39,850 bases of DNA from Phycisphaerales bacterium (lineage in GTDB: Bacteria > Bacteroidota > Bacteroidia > Chitinophagales > Chitinophagaceae), in assembly GCA_030054025.1 (NCBI GenBank), contig JASGCQ010000015.1, positions 1-39,850 on the forward strand. The letters are read 5' to 3'. The notes below the pieces were generated by a model. The model did not search any database and was not told where the DNA came from. It saw only the letters and a list, made by a program, of their open reading frames with translations. Within the stretch, counting starts at the first letter, position 1, and the number at the start of each line of letters is the position of its first letter. The position numbers and the translations under genes were made by a program. This document shows, piece after piece, positions 17,881 through 26,290 of this stretch.

Positions 17881-17961
17881 GCAGCTAATCCGATTTTTAA
17901 ATATAACATATTGAATGGTCGAAAATAAGAAAGTTTAAGAGAGGAGCATAAATTTCTTTAT

Positions 17962-17969
17962 TATTTTTG
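17962..17969 (+). promoter_or_regulatory. Putative -7 box for the AhpD-like gene
   Basis: TATTTTTG lies 18 bases before the ATG at 17988. It overlaps a TTG at 17967 that could otherwise be taken as start, arguing for the downstream ATG. The -33 element is not clear. Confidence 0.4.
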
Positions 17970-17987
17970 ACCTCAAAGCAATTTTAT

Positions 17988-18350
17988 ATGAATCCCATAA
18001 TTAAGGAGTTTGACGAGTACAGAGGCAAAATGAATGAGATTATTTTGGGCAAACAAAACAAGGTAATTAATCGGTTGTTCAATCTGGATACCAATACCTA
18101 TGCCGAAGGCGCCTTGGATGTGAAAACTAAAGAAATGCTAGGTTTGGTAGCCAGTATGGTACTGCGCTGCGATGATTGTATCAAATACCATTTGGGCAAA
18201 TGCCATGAACAAGGCCTCACCACAGAAGAAGTGTATGAAGTATTTGCAGTTGCCAATATTGTGGGAGGTACGATAGTCATCCCTCATACTCGCCGTGGAG
18301 CAGAGTATTGGGAAGCACTCATTGCAGAAGATAATCGGCATGTATTGTAA
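17988..18350 (+). CDS. Carboxymuconolactone decarboxylase / AhpD-like protein
   Basis: 120 residues from the ATG at 17988 (MNPIIKEFDEYRGK). Single CMD-type helical domain with the redox pair in MVLRCDDCIKYHLGKC (CxxC followed by H), then GLTTEEVYEVFAVANIVGG, the family's second hallmark. Such proteins act as small alkylhydroperoxidase-like thiol peroxidases or decarboxylases; the CxxCxxxH arrangement favours the AhpD-like redox role. Convergent with bshA, 11 bases apart. Closeness to a bacillithiol gene is suggestive of thiol redox function but the two are on opposite strands. Confidence 0.88.
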   Translation: MNPIIKEFDEYRGKMNEIILGKQNKVINRLFNLDTNTYAEGALDVKTKEMLGLVASMVLRCDDCIKYHLGKCHEQGLTTEEVYEVFAVANIVGGTIVIPHTRRGAEYWEALIAEDNRHVL

Positions 18351-18361
18351 TAGCGGTGCGA

Positions 18362-19498
18362 TTACTTGTTTTGCCGATACTCCTCTATCACTTTGATGTA
18401 TAAGTTTTCGTAGAGCGGAACAATCTTTGCTCGTTCAAAATTCTTGGTGTGTTTCAAAGCGCGCTCTTTAAACTGATGAAGCGTTTTGTCGTTTTCTAAT
18501 ATTTTAAGAGCACCTTCGGCCATACTGTCTATATCACCCACATCGCTCAAGTATCCGGTAACTCCTGGTACATTGATTTCGGGTAATCCACCAGTATTTG
18601 TGGATATTACGGGTACTCCACAGGCCATTGCCTCTAAGGCTGCGAGTCCAAAACTTTCGTATTCCGAGGGAAGGATAAATAAATCCGTGATGCTCAAAAT
18701 TTCATCTACCTGCTCTTGTTTGCCTAAGAATCTGATATCATCGCAAAGGTCAATATTTCTACAAAGCTCTTCAGCATTTGGTCTTTCGGGTCCATCGCCA
18801 ATCATTAATAATTTTGAAGGGATTACTTTGCGAACTTTTTCAAACACTCTAATAACATCTTCTACACGCTTTACTTTTCTGAAATTAGACACATGCGCTA
18901 AAATTCTTTCTCTGTTGGGTGCCAACATTTTTTTGAAATGCTCTTTATCGCTGTGTTGAAAACGATGAGTATCTACAAAATTGGTAATCACATGAATCTC
19001 TTTTTCTACTTTAAAAAATTTGAAAGTTTCTTGTCTCAGATTTTCGGACACTGCAGTAATTGCAGAAGACTCGTTCATGGAAAAGGTGACAACCGGCATA
19101 TACTTGGGGTCGCGCCCTACCAGTGTGATATCGGTGCCATGCAATGTGGTAATGAAGGGAATGTCCTTACCTGTTTTTTTGAGAATTTGCATCGCAAAAT
19201 AGGCTGCTGATGCATGAGGGATGGCATAGTGAACATGTAAGATATCGAGATTGTTATTGGTGATTACATCTACCATTGTACCCGTCAACACCGTTTCGTA
19301 GGGAGCAAAATCGAAGAGCGGGTAGGCAGGAACGCTTACTTCGTGATAATATACATTAGGATGAAAATGAAGTCGGACGGGTTGTTGGTAAGTAATAAAA
19401 TGTACTTCATGACCTTTTTCTGATAATGCCATGCCCAGCTCTGTTGCCAAAACACCACTTCCTCCAAATGTTGGATAACAAACAATTCCAATTTTCAT
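18362..19498 (-). CDS. bshA: N-acetyl-alpha-D-glucosaminyl L-malate synthase BshA
   Basis: GT4 retaining glycosyltransferase that makes the first bacillithiol intermediate from UDP-GlcNAc and L-malate. 378 residues from ATG 19498, giving MKIGIVCYPTFGGSGVLATE, a highly characteristic BshA opening; the frame is open three codons further but without homology. Other features: HVHYAIPHASAAYFA, TTLHGTDITLVG, ISNFR-like HVSNFRKVKRVEDVI, and the GT4 EX7E region LPSEYESFGLAALEAMACG. Cytoplasmic. It is transcribed alone, divergent from the metal cassette. Confidence 0.93.
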   Translation of the reverse strand: MKIGIVCYPTFGGSGVLATELGMALSEKGHEVHFITYQQPVRLHFHPNVYYHEVSVPAYPLFDFAPYETVLTGTMVDVITNNNLDILHVHYAIPHASAAYFAMQILKKTGKDIPFITTLHGTDITLVGRDPKYMPVVTFSMNESSAITAVSENLRQETFKFFKVEKEIHVITNFVDTHRFQHSDKEHFKKMLAPNRERILAHVSNFRKVKRVEDVIRVFEKVRKVIPSKLLMIGDGPERPNAEELCRNIDLCDDIRFLGKQEQVDEILSITDLFILPSEYESFGLAALEAMACGVPVISTNTGGLPEINVPGVTGYLSDVGDIDSMAEGALKILENDKTLHQFKERALKHTKNFERAKIVPLYENLYIKVIEEYRQNK

Positions 19499-19504
19499 AG
19501 GCTG

Positions 19505-19512
19505 CAAAAATA
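19505..19512 (-). promoter_or_regulatory. Putative -7 box for bshA
   Basis: The minus strand reads TATTTTTG only 6 bases upstream of the bshA ATG at 19498. The transcript would be leaderless or nearly so. No clear -33 element. Confidence 0.35.
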
Positions 19513-19556
19513 CTGGATGCTTTAGTATTTTATCGTTTTATTTCGATATTCCGCAA

Positions 19557-19564
19557 TAGCTTTG
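19557..19564 (+). promoter_or_regulatory. Putative -7 box for the metal-handling cassette
   Basis: TAGCTTTG matches TAnnTTTG. It overlaps a TTG at 19562 and so favours the TTG at 19583 as the first gene's start. The -33 region lacks a perfect TTTG. Confidence 0.45.
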
Positions 19565-19582
19565 TTCTATTATTTTGTTCAA

Positions 19583-19984
19583 TTGAAAAGAATTTTTGTC
19601 ACATTATTAGCTTTTACTTATTTGATGGCGGGGAGCGGTTTGCTTTTGCGTCAGCACTATTGTATGGGAGAGTTTGTATCGGCAGAAATCGATTGCAATA
19701 TTATATCAGACCTGATTTTCTCCGAAGATTGTGGAGCTGATTTACATGATGAAGATGCTTGTTGCTCCGATGAGTTTAAATTGGTAAAAAAGGAGCAAGA
19801 ACAAAAAATAACAACTTCGTTGGTGCTATCAGCAGCCTCTATTATGGCTATAGTTCCTGTTCAGCTCCAATACTATGTTTCAAATACCTTATGTGACAAT
19901 TGTTCCTCTATTGTTACGGAGCTACAAAAACCTCCACCTAAGTCGTTACCCATTTTTCTGGCTATACGAGATTTGAGAATTTGA
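19583..19984 (+). CDS. HYC_CC_PP family small membrane/secreted protein
   Basis: About 133 residues from TTG 19583 (MKRIFVTLLAFTYLMAGSG as a signal or anchor segment); no ATG is available in the frame, and the upstream TTG at 19562 lies in the promoter box. The protein shows all three marks that give the family its name: RQHYCMGE after the hydrophobic segment, ACCSDEF in the middle, and KPPPKS near the end. A further CDNC pair follows a second hydrophobic stretch. Function unknown; members commonly lie beside metal-associated HMA proteins and outer-membrane receptors in Bacteroidota, as here. Confidence 0.8.
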   Translation: MKRIFVTLLAFTYLMAGSGLLLRQHYCMGEFVSAEIDCNIISDLIFSEDCGADLHDEDACCSDEFKLVKKEQEQKITTSLVLSAASIMAIVPVQLQYYVSNTLCDNCSSIVTELQKPPPKSLPIFLAIRDLRI

Positions 19985-20091
19985 TTTTATGCTGCTCATT
20001 ACTGATGTTCGGTAGTGCAGTACACGCCATTTTGGATATAAAATAGGTGTTTTAAAAAGTACATTATTCAATTTCTTAAAAAAATAACTCA

Positions 20092-20637
20092 ATGAAAAAT
20101 CTAATTTTATTTTTTGCCCTAATCTTAATGGGCATCACTAATAGTTTTGGTCAAATTCAATCCGCATCACTCACCGCCAGTGGTCTTACTTGTAGCATGT
20201 GCAGCAAGTCTATCTATAAAGCATTGAGCAGCTTGCCCTCAGTGCAATCTGTGGATGTTGATATAGATAAATCGGTTTTTAATCTTGTGTTTAAAAACGG
20301 AGTGAAAGTTCAACCCGACGATATTAAAAATGCGGTAACTGATGCAGGTTTTGCCGTGGCTTCCTTGACCATGACGGCAAATTTTCCTCCCACGGATATT
20401 GCCAATGATAAGCATATTCAGTTTGAAGGGGCTACCTATCATTTGCTTCATGTAGCTACAAAGTCTATTAGCGGTATTATTACATTTACGCTATTAGACA
20501 AGAATTATGTGCCTAATGTAACTTTTCGACGCAACAAGAAATACACCCAAATGAAATGTTACGAAACAGGCAAGGCAGAAGCTTGTTGCCATAGTGGGGT
20601 AGCGGCTGGCAGTCGTATCTATCACATCACGCTTTAA
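20092..20637 (+). CDS. Exported heavy-metal-associated (HMA) domain protein
   Basis: 181 residues. Signal peptide MKNLILFFALILMGITNSFG. The mature part starts with an HMA/copper-chaperone fold (about 23-95): metal-binding GLTCSMCSKSIYKAL (C34 and C37), then VQSVDVDID and a final DAGF. A C-terminal extension carries a second cysteine cluster, C156 and CCH at 165-167 (KCYETGKAEACCHSG). Export of an HMA domain is unlike cytoplasmic CopZ, and suggests metal capture in the periplasm; which metal is not shown. Second gene of the cassette; its stop is directly followed by the next ATG. Confidence 0.88.
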   Translation: MKNLILFFALILMGITNSFGQIQSASLTASGLTCSMCSKSIYKALSSLPSVQSVDVDIDKSVFNLVFKNGVKVQPDDIKNAVTDAGFAVASLTMTANFPPTDIANDKHIQFEGATYHLLHVATKSISGIITFTLLDKNYVPNVTFRRNKKYTQMKCYETGKAEACCHSGVAAGSRIYHITL

Positions 20638-21468
20638 ATGGTATTGCTCATGAAAAGTATTAAAATAGTAAGCATCATGCTATTGTGGATACTTCTTGCG
20701 CAGCAAAGTTGGGCTCAGGAACTCTTCAATTATGCAGAGCCTGCAAGCAATATGCCTGCCAAAAGTATCGGGATTCGATTGACGAATAATATTCTTGATG
20801 AACAGCATCTCGGAAGAACAACGTATCAGTTGCTACCTGAAATCATGTGGGGAGTTAGTAAAAAATTAATGCTACATGCCGATGGAGTGATGAGTAATAG
20901 TACTCCACCTTTCCGAATAGTAGGAGCCGGAGTGTATGCTAAATATCGTTTCTTGAGTAATGACATTGTACACCGGCATTTCAGAATGGCAGCATTTGCG
21001 CGCTTGGGTATTAATAACGGACATCTGCATTATCAAGAAATCGAAACCAATGGTATGAATAGTGGAGCAGAATTGGGTCTCATTGCTACTCAATTATTAC
21101 ACAAACAAGCCATCTCATTAAGTCTGAGCTATGAAAAAATAACAGACAATGCCAATCAAAATAAAATTCATGATGGCTTTGCTCATCAGGCACTGAATTG
21201 TTCTTTTTCTACCGGAAGGCTCATCTTACCCAAGAAATATACTTCGTATCGTCAGACGAATATGAATCTGATGTTAGAAATGTTGGGGCAATACCAGCCA
21301 GATGTTCGATTGTATTATTTGGATATTGCACCGTCTTTGCAATTTATCATCAATAGCCAAACAAGGATTGATATGGGTTATCGAAAGCAAATAGCGGGAA
21401 CAATGGAACGAATGGCTACTAATGGGCTAATGATAAGAGTAGAACATTTGTTGTTTAATGTCTTGTAA
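20638..21468 (+). CDS. Putative outer-membrane beta-barrel protein of the metal cassette
   Basis: 276 residues, or 272 from the ATG at 20650 (MKSIKIVSIM). A signal peptide ending in QQSWAQ is followed by alternating beta strands (SIGIRLTNNIL, LMLHADGVMSN, GAGVYAKYRFL, FRMAAFARLGI, AELGLIATQLL, AISLSLSYEKI) and a final strand LMIRVEHLLFNVL, typical of a small outer-membrane barrel. No TonB box is seen. Not recognised as a named family. The start codon follows the HMA stop with no gap, so the two are coupled. A role in metal passage or sensing is inferred from context only. Confidence 0.75.
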   Translation: MVLLMKSIKIVSIMLLWILLAQQSWAQELFNYAEPASNMPAKSIGIRLTNNILDEQHLGRTTYQLLPEIMWGVSKKLMLHADGVMSNSTPPFRIVGAGVYAKYRFLSNDIVHRHFRMAAFARLGINNGHLHYQEIETNGMNSGAELGLIATQLLHKQAISLSLSYEKITDNANQNKIHDGFAHQALNCSFSTGRLILPKKYTSYRQTNMNLMLEMLGQYQPDVRLYYLDIAPSLQFIINSQTRIDMGYRKQIAGTMERMATNGLMIRVEHLLFNVL

Positions 21469-21481
21469 CTTCGATAATGAA

Positions 21482-22936
21482 CTATCTAAGTTGTCTTTTA
21501 ATAATAAATAGGTACTTGTAGTTCAGAATATAATTCGGTAAGATATAATTTGCATGATTTTCAAAAGCAGCAATTGGCTCTTTGTTTTTTTCTAATTTTT
21601 TTAAATCGTCTTCTGCAATGTACCAATGGTATGCAGTTATTCCTTTATTATAAAACATTACATCTGGATGTTCGAACTCGTTAACATTCATCACAATTTT
21701 GCAATTTTCAGGAATAAGTGATTTTGTTTTTTTGTAAATATTTGTATTGTATATTACAGTTGCTCTGTTCGTATCATTTTTTCTTGAGATTAGGATCTCG
21801 TTTGGATTCAATATTTTGTAGGCACAGAAGGATACTAAAATAAAAGATAAAACTTTATTTTTTTTAAACAGGAATATAATAATTTCTTGTAAGGAAATTC
21901 CGATAAGAATAAAGCCAATTGGTGCTACAACAAAAAAATAAGTTGTTAGCTTGGAGGCTACTACGAAAGTGAAAAATAAAAAGACAAAAACAAACATTCC
22001 TGTCAAAGAGAGAAACAAACTACGATTGCTACACCCTTTTATAAAATAAATTGGGAAAGCTAAAAAGAGTAGATACTGCGTTACTGTACCAAAATAGATG
22101 GGAAATCTGTCAAAATAAAACCATTTGTCACCCCAATGCCCTTCCACTACCTCCCAAATATGTTTCGTGTTATAAGCAAATTCATATCTTGCTTGTTCCG
22201 GAAACTCATGAAGAATGTATAATTGCCAAGGCAAGGCAACGAAGATAGATACCAATATGGCTGAAAAATAATGGACTATTTGTTTCGTATTTCTATGCTT
22301 CACGAAATCATAAACCAATTTTATAAACCATGGAGCAAACACTAGTAAACCTGTCAACCATTTATTGAGTATTGCGGCACCAACAAAAAAACCAATCATT
22401 ACTGCCCAAGATCCAATTGGCTTTTTCAGATATTCGCTATATGCCCAAATACTTGCCAATACATAAAAGCCAAATGCGACATCGTTATGATCCATCCCGA
22501 TTTTGCCGGAAATGAGCTCCAGTTGATAATAAGAAAGGCACATCAATAGAGATGCAAGGAGTGCGGTAAACTTATTTTCTGTGAGTAATAAACCAATCCT
22601 ATAAACCAATAAAATCATGAGTGCGCCCATAACAGCACTAGGTAATCTCATGGCAAATTCACTGACTCCAAAAAGTTTCATAGACAAAGCCATTTGCCAC
22701 ATAAAGAGCGGTTGCTTGTGCAACCAAATATGATTACAACACCAAACATTAGGATCGTATTGTGCCACCGGAAATACCGTCAGCATGGGCTTTAGAGGAA
22801 ATGTCATCATATTCTTAGCCACTAAGGCATGAAAGCGTTCGTCCCAAGGATGCAAGAAAGGATCTATTATTGTCATGTACAACCTCAGAGCGAGACCTGT
22901 AATAAAAACAATAAATACCGCATAATGATTTTTCAT
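21482..22936 (-). CDS. GT39-like membrane glycosyltransferase (ArnT/PMT type)
   Basis: Polytopic GT-C enzyme that moves a sugar from a polyprenyl phosphate donor to a surface acceptor. From ATG 22936 (MKNHYAVFIVFITGLALRL) it has 484 residues. The acidic catalytic loop after the first membrane helix reads DPFLHPWDERFHALVAKNMM. About ten hydrophobic helices follow and a short C-terminal periplasmic part. The frame is open to 22993, but that extension lies across a perfect terminator hairpin (22942-22972), so the ATG just after the hairpin is preferred. It is the last gene of the minus-strand glycosyltransferase cluster but is separated from the rest by two gene remnants. Confidence 0.85.
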   Translation of the reverse strand: MKNHYAVFIVFITGLALRLYMTIIDPFLHPWDERFHALVAKNMMTFPLKPMLTVFPVAQYDPNVWCCNHIWLHKQPLFMWQMALSMKLFGVSEFAMRLPSAVMGALMILLVYRIGLLLTENKFTALLASLLMCLSYYQLELISGKIGMDHNDVAFGFYVLASIWAYSEYLKKPIGSWAVMIGFFVGAAILNKWLTGLLVFAPWFIKLVYDFVKHRNTKQIVHYFSAILVSIFVALPWQLYILHEFPEQARYEFAYNTKHIWEVVEGHWGDKWFYFDRFPIYFGTVTQYLLFLAFPIYFIKGCSNRSLFLSLTGMFVFVFLFFTFVVASKLTTYFFVVAPIGFILIGISLQEIIIFLFKKNKVLSFILVSFCAYKILNPNEILISRKNDTNRATVIYNTNIYKKTKSLIPENCKIVMNVNEFEHPDVMFYNKGITAYHWYIAEDDLKKLEKNKEPIAAFENHANYILPNYILNYKYLFIIKRQLR

Positions 22937-22941
22937 CTTAT

Positions 22942-22972
22942 CAAAAAGGGGCATGATGAATGCCCCTTTTTG
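22942..22972 (-). terminator. Rho-independent terminator downstream of a T9SS sorting-domain remnant
   Basis: A perfect 12-bp stem (22942-22953 with 22961-22972) has a 7-base loop. On the minus strand the stem ends in T5. It begins 28 bases after the stop of the remnant at 23000, and lies just upstream of the GT39 start. Confidence 0.8.
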
Positions 22973-22999
22973 TGATATCGCTACTGTACTCAATTTGAA

Positions 23000-23140
23000 T
23001 TAATTTTTGACAAGTTTAAGATTATATTTTTTAGTACCCACTTTTATCTCTATCATATACAGAGCCGAAGATAAATTAGAAATATCAAACTGACGGCTAT
23101 CTTGTTTAGCAATCCGCCTCATTATTACTTTTTTTGTAAT
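23000..23140 (-). pseudogene. Remnant of a secreted protein: type IX secretion C-terminal sorting domain
   Basis: The minus-strand frame, open from 23140 to the stop at 23000-23002, ends with QFDISNLSSALYMIEIKV then GTKKYNLKLVKN and stop. This fits the last part of a type A sorting domain: F-D-[IL]-S-x-L, a G/A-[IL]-Y-x-[IV] strand, and a basic K-[LF]-[IV]-K end. Only about 46 codons remain; an in-frame TGA (23141-23143) precedes them and no start is seen. The parent would have been a large exported or surface protein carried by the gliding-associated secretion system. A natural terminator still follows. Confidence 0.65.
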
Positions 23141-23210
23141 TCAAATATCAATAAGCAAATCCGATAAACAGAATGCGCCAATAATTCTACTAGATAGAAT
23201 TGTGGTAGCT

Positions 23211-23285
23211 TTAAATTAATACAGATTTATATAAGGTCAAAATTTCTTCGGCTTTTTTTGGGATGCCGCGATGACAAGCAATAGT
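23211..23285 (-). pseudogene. Remnant of a glycosyltransferase C-terminus
   Basis: The minus-strand frame ends KKAEEILTLYKSVLI and stop at 23211. The intact GT4 at 25077 ends KKTEEMFAIYKSLVI and stop: the same length to the stop, eight identical residues, the others conservative. The frame opens only about 27 codons before the stop. It looks like the tail of a deleted GT4-like gene. The similarity is short, so chance cannot be excluded. Between the two remnants (23141-23210) only a weak inverted repeat at 23183-23201 was seen. Confidence 0.4.
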
Positions 23286-23289
23286 TAAC

Positions 23290-25056
23290 TCATTGTTCTA
23301 TTTCCCAAATTTTTAAATTGGAAAAACATGATTGTTGTGAGCTTAAAAAACTGTATAGATAGATTTCTATTTTATTGAATTGTTCATTAGGCGTTTTAAT
23401 ATCTAGATACAAGTTTTTTGTTTGCCCATTATCCAAAAAACGGTGGATTCTGAAGAACCGTTCTTTCACAAGGGAGTCTTTTTTATAGAAGCGAACGACG
23501 AACTGGTGCATTTGCCATACGTCCCATTCTTTGATAAAACAATGAAAATCAGCTTGCGCTCTGATCCATTTATTGCCATTGTTTCCATAGGCTATCTTAA
23601 TAGTGTCAGAACTGTTTTTTTCTTTTGATGCACAGTATTGACTACTATCTGTTAAATCGTTTTGATAAATTAATTTTTTAGACGAAGGCTCAAATTCAAT
23701 CAACTCATCAGTATCCTTTAACTTATTATATTCTTCGGGTACAGACCATCTTCCTACAATCTTCCAGTAGTATCTTTTTGTAGTACATTGAGCATCTACT
23801 AACCCACCTTCAGCATGTGCTTGATAAGTCCACCATATATTGAGGTACAAAAACAACAAGGCAAATGGAATAAATAATAAGCGCAACAATTTTTGTTTGG
23901 AGATATATTCTATTAAGGTGCCAAATAAGAACAATAAGATAGGGTAGCTTTGTATCATTGCCCGACCACTAAAGCAGCCGTAGTCCCAAATATTCCAAGC
24001 ACTGACGATGTAATAATTGAGGATAAAAAAGCTGAATACTGCTATTTTATTCTTACCATATTTCCAATACAATAAAAGGCCAATAAAAGGGAAAAGCATC
24101 ATGGGTGTGTACCGCAACCACCCTGCTCTGTTAGACCAGCTATAAACAAATGCATGAGGATGTAGGAAGGAAAATCCTTGGTCTTGGTAACTATATTCAA
24201 CCCAATGCCCTGTGACGTATTTCCAATACATCAATTGAATGGAAATAACCGAAAAGATGCATAAAACTACGGTGGGGAGCAGCCATTTTTGGGTACACAA
24301 GAATAAGATGCGTGATTTGATATTTTTTATAGACTCGATACCCCAAAATAGAGGAATAAGAATAGCAATGATTTCGGTAGGTCTTATGAGCGCAGCTAAT
24401 CCTATCAGTAGACCAACAATTGTGGCATATTTTAAATTGTTGCTACGGTAATATTGTTGTGTGTTGAGGATAATCAAAACGTAGAGTGTAAAAAGATAAG
24501 TATGAGACATACCCAAATCTATAGCCGCATAATCATAATAATTGGTGCCAAATACGAGCAAAAATAATAGAAGTGCAACAACGGCATCTTGATAGTATTG
24601 CAACAACAATTTTCTTAAACAGAATAGTCCTAGAAAGCCAAAAAGTAAGCCCCATATTTGCAATGCCAATTTGTAAGGAGGAGAAAACCCATCTTGTGGA
24701 TAATCCGAAAAATGTGCTGCAAAATGAGCCATTGTAAATGCAGGCAAGTACATAATAGACATACCTGAGGTATATTTTAGGACATAATTACCCGTTTGTG
24801 CATCTTTGTATCCATTTTGGAAATCTGTACTTCCTGAGGCTTGGTATTTGCTCAATGTAGCAGGTGCTAATCCTGTGTTTTTGAGATTTTTGAATATAAA
24901 AAGAGAAGGTAAATACCAATAATAGCCTTCTACATCATAAGAAATAATGGATTCGGTATTGTTTTTTTGCCAGCGTGGGTAAAACACAAAACTACCATAC
25001 GCCATGAAAGCAAAACAAAGAATGAGTATATAGATGGAGATTTTATTGTTCTTCAT
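23290..25056 (-). CDS. Polytopic GT-C-like membrane protein with a soluble C-terminal domain
   Basis: 588 residues, not assigned to a named family. An N-terminal membrane helix (MKNNKISIYILILCFAFMAY) is followed by a periplasmic loop with SYDVEGYYWYLPSLF, whose D-x-E resembles the catalytic acid loop of GT-C enzymes. Roughly ten further hydrophobic helices run to about residue 420. The last 165 residues are soluble, rich in aromatic and alternating residues (RAQADFHCFIKEWDVWQMH, FVVRFYKKDSLVKERFF), suggesting a beta-sandwich, possibly sugar binding. It lies 20 bases downstream of the GT4 gene. A role in transferring sugar to a surface polymer or protein is inferred. Confidence 0.75.
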   Translation of the reverse strand: MKNNKISIYILILCFAFMAYGSFVFYPRWQKNNTESIISYDVEGYYWYLPSLFIFKNLKNTGLAPATLSKYQASGSTDFQNGYKDAQTGNYVLKYTSGMSIMYLPAFTMAHFAAHFSDYPQDGFSPPYKLALQIWGLLFGFLGLFCLRKLLLQYYQDAVVALLLFLLVFGTNYYDYAAIDLGMSHTYLFTLYVLIILNTQQYYRSNNLKYATIVGLLIGLAALIRPTEIIAILIPLFWGIESIKNIKSRILFLCTQKWLLPTVVLCIFSVISIQLMYWKYVTGHWVEYSYQDQGFSFLHPHAFVYSWSNRAGWLRYTPMMLFPFIGLLLYWKYGKNKIAVFSFFILNYYIVSAWNIWDYGCFSGRAMIQSYPILLFLFGTLIEYISKQKLLRLLFIPFALLFLYLNIWWTYQAHAEGGLVDAQCTTKRYYWKIVGRWSVPEEYNKLKDTDELIEFEPSSKKLIYQNDLTDSSQYCASKEKNSSDTIKIAYGNNGNKWIRAQADFHCFIKEWDVWQMHQFVVRFYKKDSLVKERFFRIHRFLDNGQTKNLYLDIKTPNEQFNKIEIYLYSFLSSQQSCFSNLKIWEIEQ

Positions 25057-25076
25057 TACGCACTATTGAAAGTTAA

Positions 25077-26207
25077 CTAAATTACTAAAGACTTGTAGAT
25101 GGCAAACATTTCTTCGGTCTTTTTTTGTGTGTCAAAATTTTGATGTGCATATTCATAACCTGTCAATTTCATTTTGTTGACCAATTGCTCATCATTTAAT
25201 ATCTTGATCATCGCCTCTGCTAGTTCTGTAGCATCATTAGGGTCTATATAGATAGAATTTTTTCCGCCGGCTTCTTTTAACGAAGAGGTATTGGCTGCTA
25301 TCACGGCGGTTTGTGATAATAAAGCTTCTGCAATAGGCAAACCGAAGCCCTCATAAAAGGAAGGATAAATGACTGCCCTTGCCATTTGGTAGATAGATTG
25401 CAGATGGAGGTTGTGACTCAAGTTTTCTAACCATACAATATGTTGTGTTAATTGATATTGGCTAATCATAGCCTTTACCTCCTCTTTATAGTGTCCGCCT
25501 TTGCCTACAATAACTAAAGGAATAATATCTTTTTGCTCTAATTGTTGGTAGGCTTTTATAATGAGTTTTACATTTTTACGCGCCTCTACACTGCCTACGG
25601 ACAAAAAATAACGGTCGGGTAAATGATACTGTTGGCGTACCGATTCGTTTTCTGCTTGGCTTCGCAATTGATAAAAGATAGGATTACAGACTTGATAAAT
25701 GACTTCTATTTTTTGGGGATCAATGCCATAAAAGCGAATGATATCTTGTTTCGTGTTTTCACTGATGGCAACGATTTTGTCGGCATGATGGCAGGCGTAT
25801 TGAAATTTTTTATCGTAAACAAGGCGTTCCGACAAGCTATAAGTTTCGGGGTTGGTTTTGAAAATTAAATCATGAATCGTGACTACACTTTTAATACCCG
25901 ATTGCTGTAGCTTATGAGGCAATTCATTACTAAGCCCATGGTATAAATCAATTCCCGATTTTTTCAAATCATTGACGATAGAAAAGCTTCTCCAATAGGC
26001 TTTTAATCGTACACTGCTCTCGTGGGTGTGAAATTTATCAGAATCAAAAAAAGCTTCTGTATTGGCTAATCTTCTGGCTTCGGGGCTAAAGAGATGATAA
26101 CTCTGTTCGGGATGGAAATGCTGCAAATTATGCACCAAGCTCCTGCTGTAATTGCCAAGCCCTGTAGTATTACAAAATAATCTTTTGGCATCAAACCCGA
26201 TTTTCAT
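25077..26207 (-). CDS. Glycosyltransferase family 4 (GT-B)
   Basis: 376 residues. N-terminal MKIGFDAKRLFCNTTGLGNYSRSL with the donor loop GLGNYSR typical of WbaZ/mannosyltransferase-like GT4 enzymes; GIDLYHGLSNELPH and VVTIHDLIF in the first domain; the second domain opens YFLSVGSVEARKNVKLIIKAY, with VIVGKGG and the EX7E region YPSFYEGFGLPIAEAL. Cytoplasmic or membrane-associated, using a nucleotide sugar for surface glycan assembly. The sugar is not shown by sequence. First gene of the minus-strand glycosyltransferase cluster. Confidence 0.9.
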   Translation of the reverse strand: MKIGFDAKRLFCNTTGLGNYSRSLVHNLQHFHPEQSYHLFSPEARRLANTEAFFDSDKFHTHESSVRLKAYWRSFSIVNDLKKSGIDLYHGLSNELPHKLQQSGIKSVVTIHDLIFKTNPETYSLSERLVYDKKFQYACHHADKIVAISENTKQDIIRFYGIDPQKIEVIYQVCNPIFYQLRSQAENESVRQQYHLPDRYFLSVGSVEARKNVKLIIKAYQQLEQKDIIPLVIVGKGGHYKEEVKAMISQYQLTQHIVWLENLSHNLHLQSIYQMARAVIYPSFYEGFGLPIAEALLSQTAVIAANTSSLKEAGGKNSIYIDPNDATELAEAMIKILNDEQLVNKMKLTGYEYAHQNFDTQKKTEEMFAIYKSLVI

Positions 26208-26290
26208 AGTGCGAATTTAATAACATAAATTGTTCGGAGTTTTATTTTTTCATTTTCTAATTCGGTTTCTGATTTGAATACACCATCGCT

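Noticed and set aside
21467..21492. A 10-bp stem with one mismatch between the two convergent genes at 21468/21482
   Set aside because: Position is right for a shared terminator, but there is no T tract on either strand and it overlaps the stop codon region. Not strong enough to call.
23183..23201. Inverted repeat AATTCTA-CTAGA-TAGAATT in the remnant region
   Set aside because: Short and AT-rich, with no T run, no nearby start and no paired copy. Likely chance.
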